Origin: Gordonia sp. ABSL11-1
GTDB lineage: Bacteria; Actinomycetota; Actinomycetes; Mycobacteriales; Mycobacteriaceae
Direction: 5' to 3'
Assembly (NCBI RefSeq): GCF_030315685.1
Contig: NZ_JASXSI010000008.1
Location: 124,001-188,000, forward strand
DNA: 64,000 nt
How positions within the stretch are numbered: the stretch's first letter is position 1; each line of letters begins with the position of its first letter. Shown one piece after another: positions 17,872 to 27,276 of this stretch. The notes under the pieces are model-generated. The model searched no databases. It was not told where the DNA came from and saw only the letters and a list, made by a program, of their open reading frames with translations. A program made the translations under genes and the position numbers.

Positions 17872-19392
17872 TCAGACCTTGGCCTGCATGGAACTCCGGG
17901 CCGGATTGCCCTGATCGTCCACCTTCGGATCCGGTTCGTCCTGCTTCTCGGTCACACCAGACTTGATGCGGGCGCCGACGTCGGGATCGATGCGGCTCCA
18001 GTACTCGAACGCACGGGCCAGGACCGGTTCACTCACCCCGTTGAGCAGATGGCCGACGACGTTGTCCACCAAGCGCTCCCGGGCGCCGTCGTCGAACACC
18101 TCGCGGACCATGGTGCCCGCCTGACCCCAGTCGTCGTCCTCGGGATGGTCGACGTAGGCCGACCGGACGATGTCGCCGTCGGCCGCCCACTGCGGTTCCT
18201 GTTGTCCGGTGTACGACGCCGACGGGCCCCCCTTGCTGTTCGGGGCATACACCGGATCGGACACCGGCGTGATCCGCATCGCCCCGTCCTTCGAATAACT
18301 GTGAACCTCGTTGCGTGGGGCGTTGACCGGGATTTGCTTGTAGTTCCCGCCCAGCCGCGCCCGATGGGCGTCGGCATAGGAGAAGACCCGGCCGAGCAGC
18401 ATCCGATCCGGGCTGAATCCGATCCCGGGCACGGTGTTGTTGGGCTCGAACGCGACCTGCTCGATCTGCGCGTGATTGTCGGTGGGGTTGGTGTGCAACG
18501 TCATCTTCCCGACCTCATGCAGCGGATAGTCGCCGTGCGGCCACACCTTGGTCAGGTCGAACGGATTGAACCGATACGAGACGGCGTCGTCGAACGGCAT
18601 CAGCTGCACCTTCAACGTCCAGCTCGGATGATCACCGGCCGCAATGGATTCGAACAGATCGCGGGTATGGAAGTCGGTGTCGGCGGCGGCCATCTGGTCG
18701 CCCTCGTGCTGGGTGAAGAACTCCACGCCCTGATCGGAGATGAAGTGGTACTTGACCCAGTGCTTCACTCCTTCGGAGTTGACCCACAGATAGGTGTGCG
18801 ATGAGTAGCCGTTCATGTGGCGCCACGTCTTCGGGATGCCACGGTCACCCATCAGCCAGGTCACCTGATGCGCCGACTCCGGGGACAGCGTCCAGAAGTC
18901 CCACTGCATGTCGTGATCACGCAAGTTGTTGTCGGCACGGCGCTTCTGGGAACGGATGAAGTGCTGGAACTTCATCGGGTCCTTGATGAAGAAGATCGGC
19001 GTGTTGTTGCCGACCATGTCGTAGTTGCCCTCATCCGTGTAGAACTTGAGCGCGAATCCGCGCGGATCCCGCCAGGTGTCGGGGCTGCCGCGCTCACCGG
19101 CAACGGTCGAGAACCGGGCGACCATCTCCGTGGTGACACCCGGCTGGAACAGGCCCGCGCACGTGTAGGCGGACACGTCCTCGGTCGTCTCGAAGGTTCC
19201 GAAGGCCCCGCTGCCCTTGGCGTGTGGTTGCCGCTCGGGGATTCGCTCGCGGTTGAACTGGGCCATCTGCTCGATCAGGTAGTGATCATGCAGGACGATC
19301 GGGCCACCCGCGCCGACGGTGAGCGAGTGCTCGTCACTCCCGGCCGGTGCGCCCGAATCGCGCGTCGTGTACACGTTCTTGTCGTCGGACAT
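17872..19392 (-). CDS. katA: Catalase (clade 3, small-subunit heme catalase)
   Basis: A 506-residue monofunctional catalase that dismutates hydrogen peroxide. Signature parts: [15 protein letters not shown] with the distal His region, [34 protein letters not shown], and the proximal heme region [15 protein letters not shown] with its Tyr. Length and ending fit clade 3. ATG 19392 has GGAGG a few bases upstream (CTCGGAGGCGAG). The upstream approximately 150 nt to the next gene should hold its own promoter. The symbol is by family and the specific paralogue name is uncertain. Confidence 0.96.
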   Translation of the reverse strand: MSDDKNVYTTRDSGAPAGSDEHSLTVGAGGPIVLHDHYLIEQMAQFNRERIPERQPHAKGSGAFGTFETTEDVSAYTCAGLFQPGVTTEMVARFSTVAGERGSPDTWRDPRGFALKFYTDEGNYDMVGNNTPIFFIKDPMKFQHFIRSQKRRADNNLRDHDMQWDFWTLSPESAHQVTWLMGDRGIPKTWRHMNGYSSHTYLWVNSEGVKHWVKYHFISDQGVEFFTQHEGDQMAAADTDFHTRDLFESIAAGDHPSWTLKVQLMPFDDAVSYRFNPFDLTKVWPHGDYPLHEVGKMTLHTNPTDNHAQIEQVAFEPNNTVPGIGFSPDRMLLGRVFSYADAHRARLGGNYKQIPVNAPRNEVHSYSKDGAMRITPVSDPVYAPNSKGGPSASYTGQQEPQWAADGDIVRSAYVDHPEDDDWGQAGTMVREVFDDGARERLVDNVVGHLLNGVSEPVLARAFEYWSRIDPDVGARIKSGVTEKQDEPDPKVDDQGNPARSSMQAKV

Positions 19393-19543
19393 CTCGCCTC
19401 CGAGAAGGTCGATCCGTTCTGGGCTGTGGCACCGGGGCTGCTTCAGTGCCTCTCCCGATGCTACGCCGGTGGGCAAGCGGCACAGCGGATCAACCGCGCC
19501 GAAGTCTCACGAGAACATCGAGAAGTGTTGTGGGGAAACGGGT

Positions 19544-20533
19544 TCACGGCGCCGCAGCGCGGAGCGCTGCCAACAGCGGTTCGGCCGCCTCGGACAGGAA
19601 TCGGTCCTGGGATCCACCGCCGATCTGGACGAGTGCGACGTCGGTGAACCCGGCCTCCCAGTACGGCCGTACGGCGTCGACGATCGCATCCAGATCGGGA
19701 CCGCACGGAATAGAGGCGGCGACGTCGTCGGGTGTCACGTACTGGGTCGCGGCGGCGAAGCCCGCGGTGGTCCGGAGGTCGGCGTTCACATCCCAGCCGC
19801 CGCCGAACCAGCGGAACTGGTCGTGCGCACGTTCGACGGCGGCGCCGCGGTCCGGATCCCAACAGATGGGGATCTGACCGATCGCCCGGGAGTCGTCGCC
19901 GATCGTCCCGGTGGAGTCGAGACCGTTCCACCGGTCGATCACCCCGGCATCCGGCTGCACCGCGATCAGGTGATCGGCGGTCGGACCGAACTCCTCGATC
20001 CCGCGGTCTCCGGCCACGGCCACGGCGATGGGTGTCCGCTGCTCCGGGAGATCCCAGATGCGTGCCGAGTCCACCTGGAAGAACTCGCCGCGGAAGTCGA
20101 CGAGACCGCCGTCGTGGAGGGCACGGATGATCTCGATCGCCTCGGCGAGCATCTCCTGCCGGTCCACCACGGAGGGCCAACCCGTCCCGACCACGTGCTC
20201 GTTGAGGTTCTCGCCACTGCCGAGCCCGAGGGTGAAACGTCCGTCGGCGAGGATCTGCAGGGTGGCGGCCTTCTGCGCCACGATCGCGGGGTGATACCGG
20301 ATCGTGGGGCAGGTCACGTAGGTCATCAGCTCGACGCGCTCGGTCGCGTGCGCGACAGCACCCAGCACACTCCACGCGTACGGGGCGTGCCCCTGCGCCG
20401 ACAACCAGGGGAAGTAGTGGTCGCTGCTGACCTCGAAGTCGAATCCGGCGTTCTCAGCATCGACAGCGAACCGGACCAGATCCTTGGGGCCGGCCTGCTC
20501 GGTCATCAAGGTGTACCCGAATCTCGTCGTCAT
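19544..20533 (-). CDS. LLM-class F420-dependent oxidoreductase
   Basis: A 329-residue luciferase-like fold enzyme: FGYTLMTEQAGPKDLVRFA, AGFDFEVSSDHYFPWLSAQG, MTYVTCPTIRYHPAIVAQKA and FTLGLGSGENLNEHVVG. The last motif is typical of F420-dependent glucose-6-phosphate dehydrogenase (Fgd)-related proteins of the TIGR03557 type, but the sugar-phosphate ligands cannot be confirmed by eye. ATG 20533 is chosen since the open frame upstream overlaps the divergent HAD gene. It ends 151 nt before the catalase start on the same strand. Confidence 0.88.
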   Translation of the reverse strand: MTTRFGYTLMTEQAGPKDLVRFAVDAENAGFDFEVSSDHYFPWLSAQGHAPYAWSVLGAVAHATERVELMTYVTCPTIRYHPAIVAQKAATLQILADGRFTLGLGSGENLNEHVVGTGWPSVVDRQEMLAEAIEIIRALHDGGLVDFRGEFFQVDSARIWDLPEQRTPIAVAVAGDRGIEEFGPTADHLIAVQPDAGVIDRWNGLDSTGTIGDDSRAIGQIPICWDPDRGAAVERAHDQFRWFGGGWDVNADLRTTAGFAAATQYVTPDDVAASIPCGPDLDAIVDAVRPYWEAGFTDVALVQIGGGSQDRFLSEAAEPLLAALRAAAP

Positions 20534-20615
20534 GACTCCGGTGTTCCCCATGGTGTGGGAGATCGAAACGTCGGGTAAGGCTGGACGGATACGCACCCGA
20601 CCCGAGGAGGCCCGC

Positions 20616-21335
20616 GTGGACTCGGATTCCGCACCCGTGCACGGCCCGATCGCCGGCACCGACATCGCCGACGTCGCCGGTGGAACGGACACGGTGCTGC
20701 TCGACGTCGACGGAACGCTGGTCGACTCGACCTACCTGCACGCCCTGGCCTGGGCCCGGGCATTCGGCGCGCACGATCTCACGCCGCCGTGGTGGCGGAT
20801 CCACCGCACGGTCGGGATGGGCGGAGACCTGCTGGTCGGTGAGGTATGTGGAGAGGACGTCGAGGACCGTCTGGGGGATCGCTTGCGATCGGACTGGGCC
20901 GATCGCTACCGCGAACTGCTCCCCGAAGTGCGCCCTCTCCCCGGTGCGCCTGAACTCGTCGACGCCATCCGATCCGCCGGACTGCGGGTCGCCCTGGCGT
21001 CGTCGGGCGCCGCCGAGTTCACCGACGCCGCACTCGACATCCTCGGGATGACCCGCGACGATTTCGCCGCGGTCACCTCCGCGGAGGACGTCGACCGGTC
21101 CAAACCGCATCCCGACATCCTCGGGACCGCACTCGAGGCCGCCGGCGGGGAGCACGCACTTCTCGTCGGTGACACCGTCTGGGACGTCGAGTCCGCCGCC
21201 CGGTTGTCGGCCGCATGCGTCGCCGTGCGCACCGGCGGGTTCTCGGAGGCCGAACTCCGCGAGGCCGGAGCGGTTCTCGTCGTCGACGACATCGGCGTTC
21301 TCGCGCAGCGCGGTTGGCGAGGCGTCAGCGGGTGA
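20616..21335 (+). CDS. HAD superfamily phosphatase
   Basis: A 239-residue HAD hydrolase with motif I LLDVDGTLVDST, a helical cap, motif II ALASSGAAEF, the conserved Lys in SKPHPD and motif III LVGDTVWDVESAA. The layout is that of the phosphoglycolate phosphatase/beta-phosphoglucomutase group, so a small phosphorylated metabolite is the likely substrate. GTG 20616 has GAGGAGG just upstream; frames further upstream run into the divergent LLM promoter. Its 3' end overlaps the 3' end of the LuxR-type gene by 11 nt. Confidence 0.9.
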   Translation: MDSDSAPVHGPIAGTDIADVAGGTDTVLLDVDGTLVDSTYLHALAWARAFGAHDLTPPWWRIHRTVGMGGDLLVGEVCGEDVEDRLGDRLRSDWADRYRELLPEVRPLPGAPELVDAIRSAGLRVALASSGAAEFTDAALDILGMTRDDFAAVTSAEDVDRSKPHPDILGTALEAAGGEHALLVGDTVWDVESAARLSAACVAVRTGGFSEAELREAGAVLVVDDIGVLAQRGWRGVSG

Positions 21336-23922
21336 CGTCCCAGACCACCTGCGCGAGCGCATCCCGGTCGGCGACATCGAGTTTGATGCATGCACGATAG
21401 ATGTGTCCCTCGACGGTGCGCACCGACACGGTCAGGCGTTCGGCGATCTCCCGGTTGGAGAGTCCTTGCGCGACGAGGGCGGTGATCTCCCGTTCGCGGG
21501 CGGTCACCGGAAGTGGACGGGCCGACGCGCGCAGGGCAGGCGTGGTCGCACGGTCACAGAGCACGGAGAGCTTGAGCGCGCGTGCACTCGACTCGGCGAC
21601 GCCGCGCCGGCGGCCCGCCTTCTCGTGCAACGGCGCGGCCTGCGCGGCGGAATCCGCTGCGGAGAGCAGGAACCCGACGTCCTCGAACTCCTGACTCACG
21701 GTGTCGAGACCCTCAGCGTCCGCTGTCCCGACAGCGATCGCGTGTCGGGCGTAGAGCGCTCCGATCGGACCGTCGATGCGGTCGACGAGCGCCTCGATAC
21801 GTGATCCGACGCCGCGGTCGCCGAACCGCGCCGCATGATGGCACGCCTCGGCCTCGAGCGCGAACTGTCCGGCGGCGTGGGCGATGTCGGCGGCGCGGAT
21901 GCAGAGCTCGACCGCCTCGGTCTGCGCGCCGTTCGCGGCGGCGATCCAGGCACGCGCGATCACCCTCTGGGGCTCGTGGATCGCGGTCTGCGGACCGGTG
22001 TGCTCATCGGCCTCGGCCAACACCCGCTCGGCCTCGACGACGTCACCGAGAGCCGCGTAGGCGCGGGCCAGGAGCAGCCGCGCCGGCAGACGCCACGGCA
22101 GCGAGTTCTCCGCGTTGAGGGCGGCCAGCGCCTGCTCGAACGCGGAGGTGGCGGCGGTGAACGACCCGCGGTATGTAGCGACGACACCGAGGGTGATCTT
22201 CGCGATGGCCCACCCCAGAAACTGTCCGGCGGAGGAGAACTCGTTGTACTCATCGGCGCGATGCTGCGCGGTGTCGAGGTCGCCGACCATGGTCAGAGCC
22301 AGCACATCGCAGTAGCGGACCATGACCTTGATCATGCCGTCGGTCGGTTTCTGCTCTGCTCGACAGCGGGCCGCGATCGGGTCGTAGGCCAGCCCCTGCC
22401 CGGCAACCGGCATCGCCAGACCCGCTGCGAAGGCAGCGAAGTCGAACGCCTGCGGCGGGGCATCCGGGTCGGCGATGACCGCCTGTGCCACAGCGATACC
22501 CTCGGCGATCCGGTTCTCGTGCACGGCCATCATCGATTCCATGCCGTCGACGATGAGCACCAGCGCGGGATGGGCGACCCGTTCACGCAACAGGGCGAGG
22601 ATCTCCTTGGCCCTGACGTCCTCGCCCAACGACCAGAACAGCAGGCTCAGACGGGGATTGCCCCACAGCACCAGCTGCAGCTCGTCGAGTTGGTCGGGAT
22701 CGAAGGTCGCGAGCGCCTGGTCCGCCTCGACCGGGCGGGCCTGCCAGAGCAGTGCGCGGGAGAGCAATTCGGCCGCGGCCAGACCTCCACCGCGCTCGGT
22801 CGCTGCGCGGGCCAGGCGCTCTCCGAGCGGCAGATTCGCCAGCGCGACAGCGTCCTTGGCCGCCGACGTCAGCATCCGGGGTTCGATGTCGAGGTCGCCG
22901 TCGACACACAGCTGCGCCAACCGAATCCGCGCGGCCGCGGTGTCGATGGGCTCTCGGCGGAGGATCTCCACGATCCGCGACCTGAGTGTCCGTCCCGACG
23001 CCACCCCGATCCGGCGCCGGATGACGTCGCCGTACACCGGGTGACTGAAGCGCACGTTCACCGTCGACCCGTCCCGGACGATTTTGACGAGATCCGACAG
23101 CTCGGCCTCGTCCACAGCGTCCCCACCCGCGAGCGTGATGAGACTGTCGATGTCGAGCGGTTCGCATACCGCGAGCAGTCGCATCAGGTCCATCACCGCG
23201 GCGCCGGCGTGGTCCAGACGGTCGTCGACGAGACTGACGAGACCGGAGGGGACAGCCGTGGGGCCACGGAGTTGCCAGACACCGTTGACCTCCGACAACG
23301 TCCCCGCGCGGACAGCTCCCTCGACGAGGTTGCGCAGGAACAGCGGATTGCCGCCCGACGAGTCCCAGATGACGTCGGCGCTGAGACCCTCGAGGGAGCC
23401 GCCCAGGACACGTTCGACGAGGGCCGTGCTCTCCGCCTTGGTGAGCGATTCCAGTTCGATCCGGGTCAGGTGGCCGTCCTTCCACAGCGCTGTGACGGCG
23501 TCGGTCACGGGTTCGCCCGTGCGCACGGTTGCCACGATGCGCGCCGACCGGTCGACGGCGAGTTGCAGCAGCAGGGTGGCCGACAACTGATCCAGGTGGT
23601 GTGCGTCGTCGACGCCGACGATCGTGTCGGGATGGGAGAGCAGCGCGTCCCGGGCGGACACGAGCGCAGTGATCGGATCGCGCGACGACGTGGACTCGAC
23701 CCAGGGAGCGAAGGCGCCCAGGGGGATTCCACGCGACGACTCGGTGCAGGCCGCCCACCGCACCTCGGCGGACATGTCATCGGTCGCCGCTCGCGCGAGC
23801 GTCGTCTTGCCCACTCCGGCGGCACCGACGAGCACGACACCACAGGTGTCCGCGTTCGAGAGTGCGGCCCGGATGGCGTGCTGTTCGGTCGGCCGGGAGA
23901 GGAGCTGCCAGCGGGCACCCAT
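21325..23922 (-). CDS. Large ATP-binding LuxR-family transcriptional regulator (LAL/MalT-like)
   Basis: An 865-residue regulator. The N-terminal STAND/AAA domain shows Walker A GAAGVGKTT (residues 33-41) and Walker B IVGVDDAHHLD. A long alpha-helical TPR-like middle follows. The C-terminal 60 residues are a LuxR helix-turn-helix (LTVSVRTVEGHIYRAC preceded by VTAREREITALVAQGLS). LAL proteins switch on target genes in response to a ligand and ATP. ATG 23922 starts at the conserved N-terminus. The gene lies 56 nt downstream of the catalase-like gene on the same strand, so it may be the last gene of the dioxygenase/catalase operon and control it. Confidence 0.92.
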   Translation of the reverse strand: MGARWQLLSRPTEQHAIRAALSNADTCGVVLVGAAGVGKTTLARAATDDMSAEVRWAACTESSRGIPLGAFAPWVESTSSRDPITALVSARDALLSHPDTIVGVDDAHHLDQLSATLLLQLAVDRSARIVATVRTGEPVTDAVTALWKDGHLTRIELESLTKAESTALVERVLGGSLEGLSADVIWDSSGGNPLFLRNLVEGAVRAGTLSEVNGVWQLRGPTAVPSGLVSLVDDRLDHAGAAVMDLMRLLAVCEPLDIDSLITLAGGDAVDEAELSDLVKIVRDGSTVNVRFSHPVYGDVIRRRIGVASGRTLRSRIVEILRREPIDTAAARIRLAQLCVDGDLDIEPRMLTSAAKDAVALANLPLGERLARAATERGGGLAAAELLSRALLWQARPVEADQALATFDPDQLDELQLVLWGNPRLSLLFWSLGEDVRAKEILALLRERVAHPALVLIVDGMESMMAVHENRIAEGIAVAQAVIADPDAPPQAFDFAAFAAGLAMPVAGQGLAYDPIAARCRAEQKPTDGMIKVMVRYCDVLALTMVGDLDTAQHRADEYNEFSSAGQFLGWAIAKITLGVVATYRGSFTAATSAFEQALAALNAENSLPWRLPARLLLARAYAALGDVVEAERVLAEADEHTGPQTAIHEPQRVIARAWIAAANGAQTEAVELCIRAADIAHAAGQFALEAEACHHAARFGDRGVGSRIEALVDRIDGPIGALYARHAIAVGTADAEGLDTVSQEFEDVGFLLSAADSAAQAAPLHEKAGRRRGVAESSARALKLSVLCDRATTPALRASARPLPVTAREREITALVAQGLSNREIAERLTVSVRTVEGHIYRACIKLDVADRDALAQVVWDVTR

Positions 23923-23978
23923 GGGGCGCAGTATAGATCGGGGCTCGTCCGTGTGGCGGGCGAACGTCGGCACGCTCG

Positions 23979-25121
23979 TCAGCGCGGAAGGTCTGCCGCC
24001 GAGGCCGGTTCGACCATCGGCGCGTTGTTCATCGCGTGCCGGAACTCGCTGGACGCGTCGTACACCTTGCGTTTCAACCGATTGATCGAGCCGAGAGGCC
24101 GGTGCGCGGTGATGCAACGCCAGGAGTTGAATGACAGGACGTCGTCCCCGTAGGCACGACGCTCCGGCGTGTACGGATCCTGCCGCGGGAACCGGATGAC
24201 CGCGACCGCCCGATGCGGGGACTCCTCCTCCGGCCAGTCCACGGTCGCGTCCTCGATCGGCATGGTGCGCAGATCAGTGCACAGCTGCACCCGCAGCTCG
24301 TACTCGGCGTCGTGCTCGGCGAAGAAGTCGACGACCATCTCCTGCAGAGCGTTGACGCCGTCGCGGTCGTCGGTCGACTGCCCGGCCAGTGCCCGGACCT
24401 CCGGCGATCGCGGGGCGTAGAGCATCCGGCAGACGTGGTCGCCATAGCGCAGCGGCGCCGAGCTGTAGAAGGTGTCGCCCAGGATGTGGGTGTTGCGGCG
24501 GACGAACACGGCGAGGGTCTCGGGCAGCGGCCGCAGCCGGTGAACGCGGGCGAGGACCTCACTGGCCACGTCGATGACCCGGTCGGGGAGCCAGGCGAGC
24601 AGGATCGCGAGCGGAATGCCCTTCCGGAGGTAGGCCCGGGCGTCGGCGAAGAGGAACTCCCGGTGGGTCACGAAGATGAAGTCCTGGGTGACCGCGTGGT
24701 CGTCGGGGAGGACCTTGTCGTCGGCATCCACACCGATGACCTTGATGCCCAGTCCGCGGACACCGCGGATCTGATCGCTCCGAATGACGCCCGAGGTGGT
24801 GGACAGCCGTGCGATGACCGGGTAGGTCCGCGGCGTGGCGAAAAGTCCCTGGGCGAGCTCGTCGGGGAGATCGCCGAGCACCTCGAGTTCACCGATCAGG
24901 ATCCCGTGACTCTTCGCGTGCGCATCGCGCAGTCCGCGTTTGTGTTTGCGGTACGCGCGGATGTTGTTGCCGCGCAGTTTGGCGACCATCGCGTCGAAGA
25001 TCTCCTCCTCGTCGTCGGCAGGTTGCTCGATTCCGGGCCAGTACCCGACATATCGGGAGGTCACGCCGGACGACGACCCGGGAGATGCGGACAGATGCGG
25101 GGACGGATGTGACGGGGACAT
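23979..25121 (-). CDS. Catalase-fold (catalase family) heme protein
   Basis: A 380-residue protein of the catalase-related family, shorter than true catalases. The distal motif is retained as DAHAKSHGILIGELEV (His68), followed by PVIARLSTTSG and the C-terminal SFNSWRCITAHRPLGSINR. The expected RxxxY proximal ligand motif is not exact: in RLKRKVYDASSEFRH a Lys occupies the position four residues before the Tyr. Family members include small peroxidases and the catalase-related allene oxide synthases of oxylipin pathways. It starts 19 nt after the dioxygenase-like gene, which implies one transcript and linked chemistry. Activity as a true catalase is uncertain. Confidence 0.86.
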   Translation of the reverse strand: MSPSHPSPHLSASPGSSSGVTSRYVGYWPGIEQPADDEEEIFDAMVAKLRGNNIRAYRKHKRGLRDAHAKSHGILIGELEVLGDLPDELAQGLFATPRTYPVIARLSTTSGVIRSDQIRGVRGLGIKVIGVDADDKVLPDDHAVTQDFIFVTHREFLFADARAYLRKGIPLAILLAWLPDRVIDVASEVLARVHRLRPLPETLAVFVRRNTHILGDTFYSSAPLRYGDHVCRMLYAPRSPEVRALAGQSTDDRDGVNALQEMVVDFFAEHDAEYELRVQLCTDLRTMPIEDATVDWPEEESPHRAVAVIRFPRQDPYTPERRAYGDDVLSFNSWRCITAHRPLGSINRLKRKVYDASSEFRHAMNNAPMVEPASAADLPR

Positions 25122-25140
25122 GATTCGACGCTCTCTCGTG

Positions 25141-26985
25141 TCAGGGGGCCGGCCACGGCGCGAACGGATTCGCGACGCGGCCCAGGGTCGGGGCGAGGGT
25201 GGGGAAGTGGCGCAGGAGAACCGATCTCATCGAATTGTCCCGCACCCACGACATCCCCACCTCGGTGTATATCTCGGGTCGGAAGTCGGTCGTCAGGAAG
25301 CGGTCGCCGGAGATCCGACGGGAGGCCATCAGGATGAACACGCGGAAGGCGGTGTCGCTGAAGCCGAACCCTGCCGGTTTGGGTTCGGCGTACAGGCCGA
25401 CCATGAGGTCCACGTCATCGACGTCGCGGTACACCGTGGCGAGGTCGTCGGCCAGACCCCGGTCGTGGGTCAGATCCATGAAGGATGTCGCCGCGGGCAG
25501 CCGGAACGCCTGGCGGAACGCGTTGTAGCGCGGCACACCCCGTTCACGACTGCGCAGCACGTCGACGGTGGCGAGATCCATCAGGGAACCGTCGAGACGA
25601 CGTAGTGTCCGCAACGCATCGGGGAAGTTGTGCAGATCCAGCGTGCCGGGGTGGGCACGTCCGAACGAGTACAGCAGATCCGGCATCGCGTACTCCGACA
25701 GCAGTCGCCGCACCCGGGCGTCGGGCACGGCGTCGGTCAGCAGCTCGTCGAGGCCATGGGTGGCCAGTTCCCGATCGGTGTCCGCCCGGCGGATGGTGAC
25801 CTCGTCGGGAAGTAGCGGGTGCATCCGGTAGACCGCCACGAACTCCTCGGTCAACGAGTACGGCACCCCGTGGAACTCTGTCGTGCTGCCGGGGATACCG
25901 GACAGCACCTCGCTCTCGAAGAGCCGACCCGACCGTTTCGCCACGCGCTCGCCGAGCAGTCCGTACCAGTTCCCGCGCATCGCCGCGACCGTCGTCGGAT
26001 GGGCGATGATCGCCGGAGTCCAGTCGACGGTGTGGATCTTGGCCATCAGAGCGGTGTTGACCAGTCGGGCGGTGTCGTAGAGCTGTTGATCGTCCATCGC
26101 CGGATAGGCGGAGTGCAGCCGACGACAGATGGAATTGTGCTCGGCCAGGAACAGTGAGTGCAGGAGGCCGAGCCCCAGCCAGAAGTTGCCCGCCGGTCCG
26201 GTTCGCTCCAGTCCGGACTCGGCCGCCGGTGGCGGCAGGCCGTCGTCGAGGATGGTGATCTCACCGCCCTGAAAACTGCGGATCGCCGTCGCCTGTTCTT
26301 GTGTGGCGCCATAGATCTGCGAGGCGTCCCACCAATGGGTGTCCCGATTCGGATAAGTGGGTGCCGCGCCGGCCGATCCCGGACACGAGCGCGTCCGCGG
26401 GACGGACATCCGGTCGGATGGCCACGGATCGTCGGGCTCGGTCGCGATCTCGATGGCGTCGTCGGCGTCGAAGTGGCTCATCCAGTCGTGCACCTCGAAC
26501 TGAATCCAGGCGGCCGCGAGGAGGTTCAGTGAGGTGGCCGGCCGGAACGTCGTGCGGGCCAACAACTCGTTGCTGATCGTGCGCGGCGACGGGGTGAGCA
26601 GGGTGGACCCGGTCTCGGGTGCGGTGTCGTCGAGCGGGATGTTGCGGCCGAAGAGTGCACCCTCCGCCCCCATGCGGGGGGACGCCACGGCGTTGAACGT
26701 GCCCTCGATCGTCCGTGCCCGCGTCGGCGCGGGGGGTGGGGGCGGGCCGTCGACGTCGGCGGGGTGCGGTCCCGCGTCGAACAGGTTGAGTTCTCGCATC
26801 CGGCTGCGCAGCCCCACCAGGACCGCGAGACCTACCGGGACCGGCAGCGTATGCCACCCGCGGCGGCGGTCCACGGTCTCGGACCCACGGGCGAGGACAC
26901 GGGCGATTCGTCGCCGTGACGAGACCTCGCGGTCGGTCGGGTTGTCGGCAATGAGTCCGGTGATCGATCGGATCACTGCGAACAT
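25141..26985 (-). CDS. Animal-heme-peroxidase family protein, cyclooxygenase/fatty-acid alpha-dioxygenase type
   Basis: A 614-residue heme enzyme. The distal His lies in FEVHDWMSHF (His166), in the form seen in fatty-acid alpha-dioxygenases. The helix LAEHNSICRRLHSAYP and KIHTVDWTPAIIAHP are also typical of that group. The proximal motif VYRMHPLLPDEV places Tyr386 three residues before His389, the same spacing as the catalytic Tyr385 and His388 of prostaglandin synthase. The enzyme therefore probably oxygenates fatty acids through a tyrosyl radical. ATG 26985 has GGAGG just upstream. It opens an operon with the catalase-fold gene and is headed by a long dyad at 27091. A short hydrophobic stretch near residue 50 could aid membrane association. 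Confidence 0.9.
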   Translation of the reverse strand: MFAVIRSITGLIADNPTDREVSSRRRIARVLARGSETVDRRRGWHTLPVPVGLAVLVGLRSRMRELNLFDAGPHPADVDGPPPPPAPTRARTIEGTFNAVASPRMGAEGALFGRNIPLDDTAPETGSTLLTPSPRTISNELLARTTFRPATSLNLLAAAWIQFEVHDWMSHFDADDAIEIATEPDDPWPSDRMSVPRTRSCPGSAGAAPTYPNRDTHWWDASQIYGATQEQATAIRSFQGGEITILDDGLPPPAAESGLERTGPAGNFWLGLGLLHSLFLAEHNSICRRLHSAYPAMDDQQLYDTARLVNTALMAKIHTVDWTPAIIAHPTTVAAMRGNWYGLLGERVAKRSGRLFESEVLSGIPGSTTEFHGVPYSLTEEFVAVYRMHPLLPDEVTIRRADTDRELATHGLDELLTDAVPDARVRRLLSEYAMPDLLYSFGRAHPGTLDLHNFPDALRTLRRLDGSLMDLATVDVLRSRERGVPRYNAFRQAFRLPAATSFMDLTHDRGLADDLATVYRDVDDVDLMVGLYAEPKPAGFGFSDTAFRVFILMASRRISGDRFLTTDFRPEIYTEVGMSWVRDNSMRSVLLRHFPTLAPTLGRVANPFAPWPAP

Positions 26986-27090
26986 GACACCTCCATCTGG
27001 TGCACAAAGGCGGACTGATCAGGTCGAAGACCACACCCGGAGGTGCCCGGCCACGGCGGCGGCGCGGGTCCGCCGGACCTGCGCATCAAG

Positions 27091-27116
27091 TATGTCGGCT
27101 CGGCGCCGATCCGACA
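27091..27116. promoter_or_regulatory. 26-bp near-perfect dyad in divergent promoter region
   Basis: Arms ATGTCGG (27091-27097) and CCGACAT (27110-27116) flank the perfect 10-bp palindrome TCGGCGCCGA (27099-27108). Only the pair 27098/27109 is mismatched. It sits between the dioxygenase start (26985, leftward) and the CYTH-like gene (27277, rightward), about 106 nt from the former, and looks like an operator. Confidence 0.6.
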
Positions 27117-27276
27117 TGAGTAGCGGACTACCCGATCGTCGCGCTCGATCTACGCAGCCCGTCGCGGAAGTGGGGTAGTGGCTACTCGTGGCAGATCCGT
27201 TGGCGCCGGAGACGATGGGTTCCGGGGCACGGCAGGAACCGTGGGTCACGAACTCTCGACTCGGAAGGCAGGTGTG

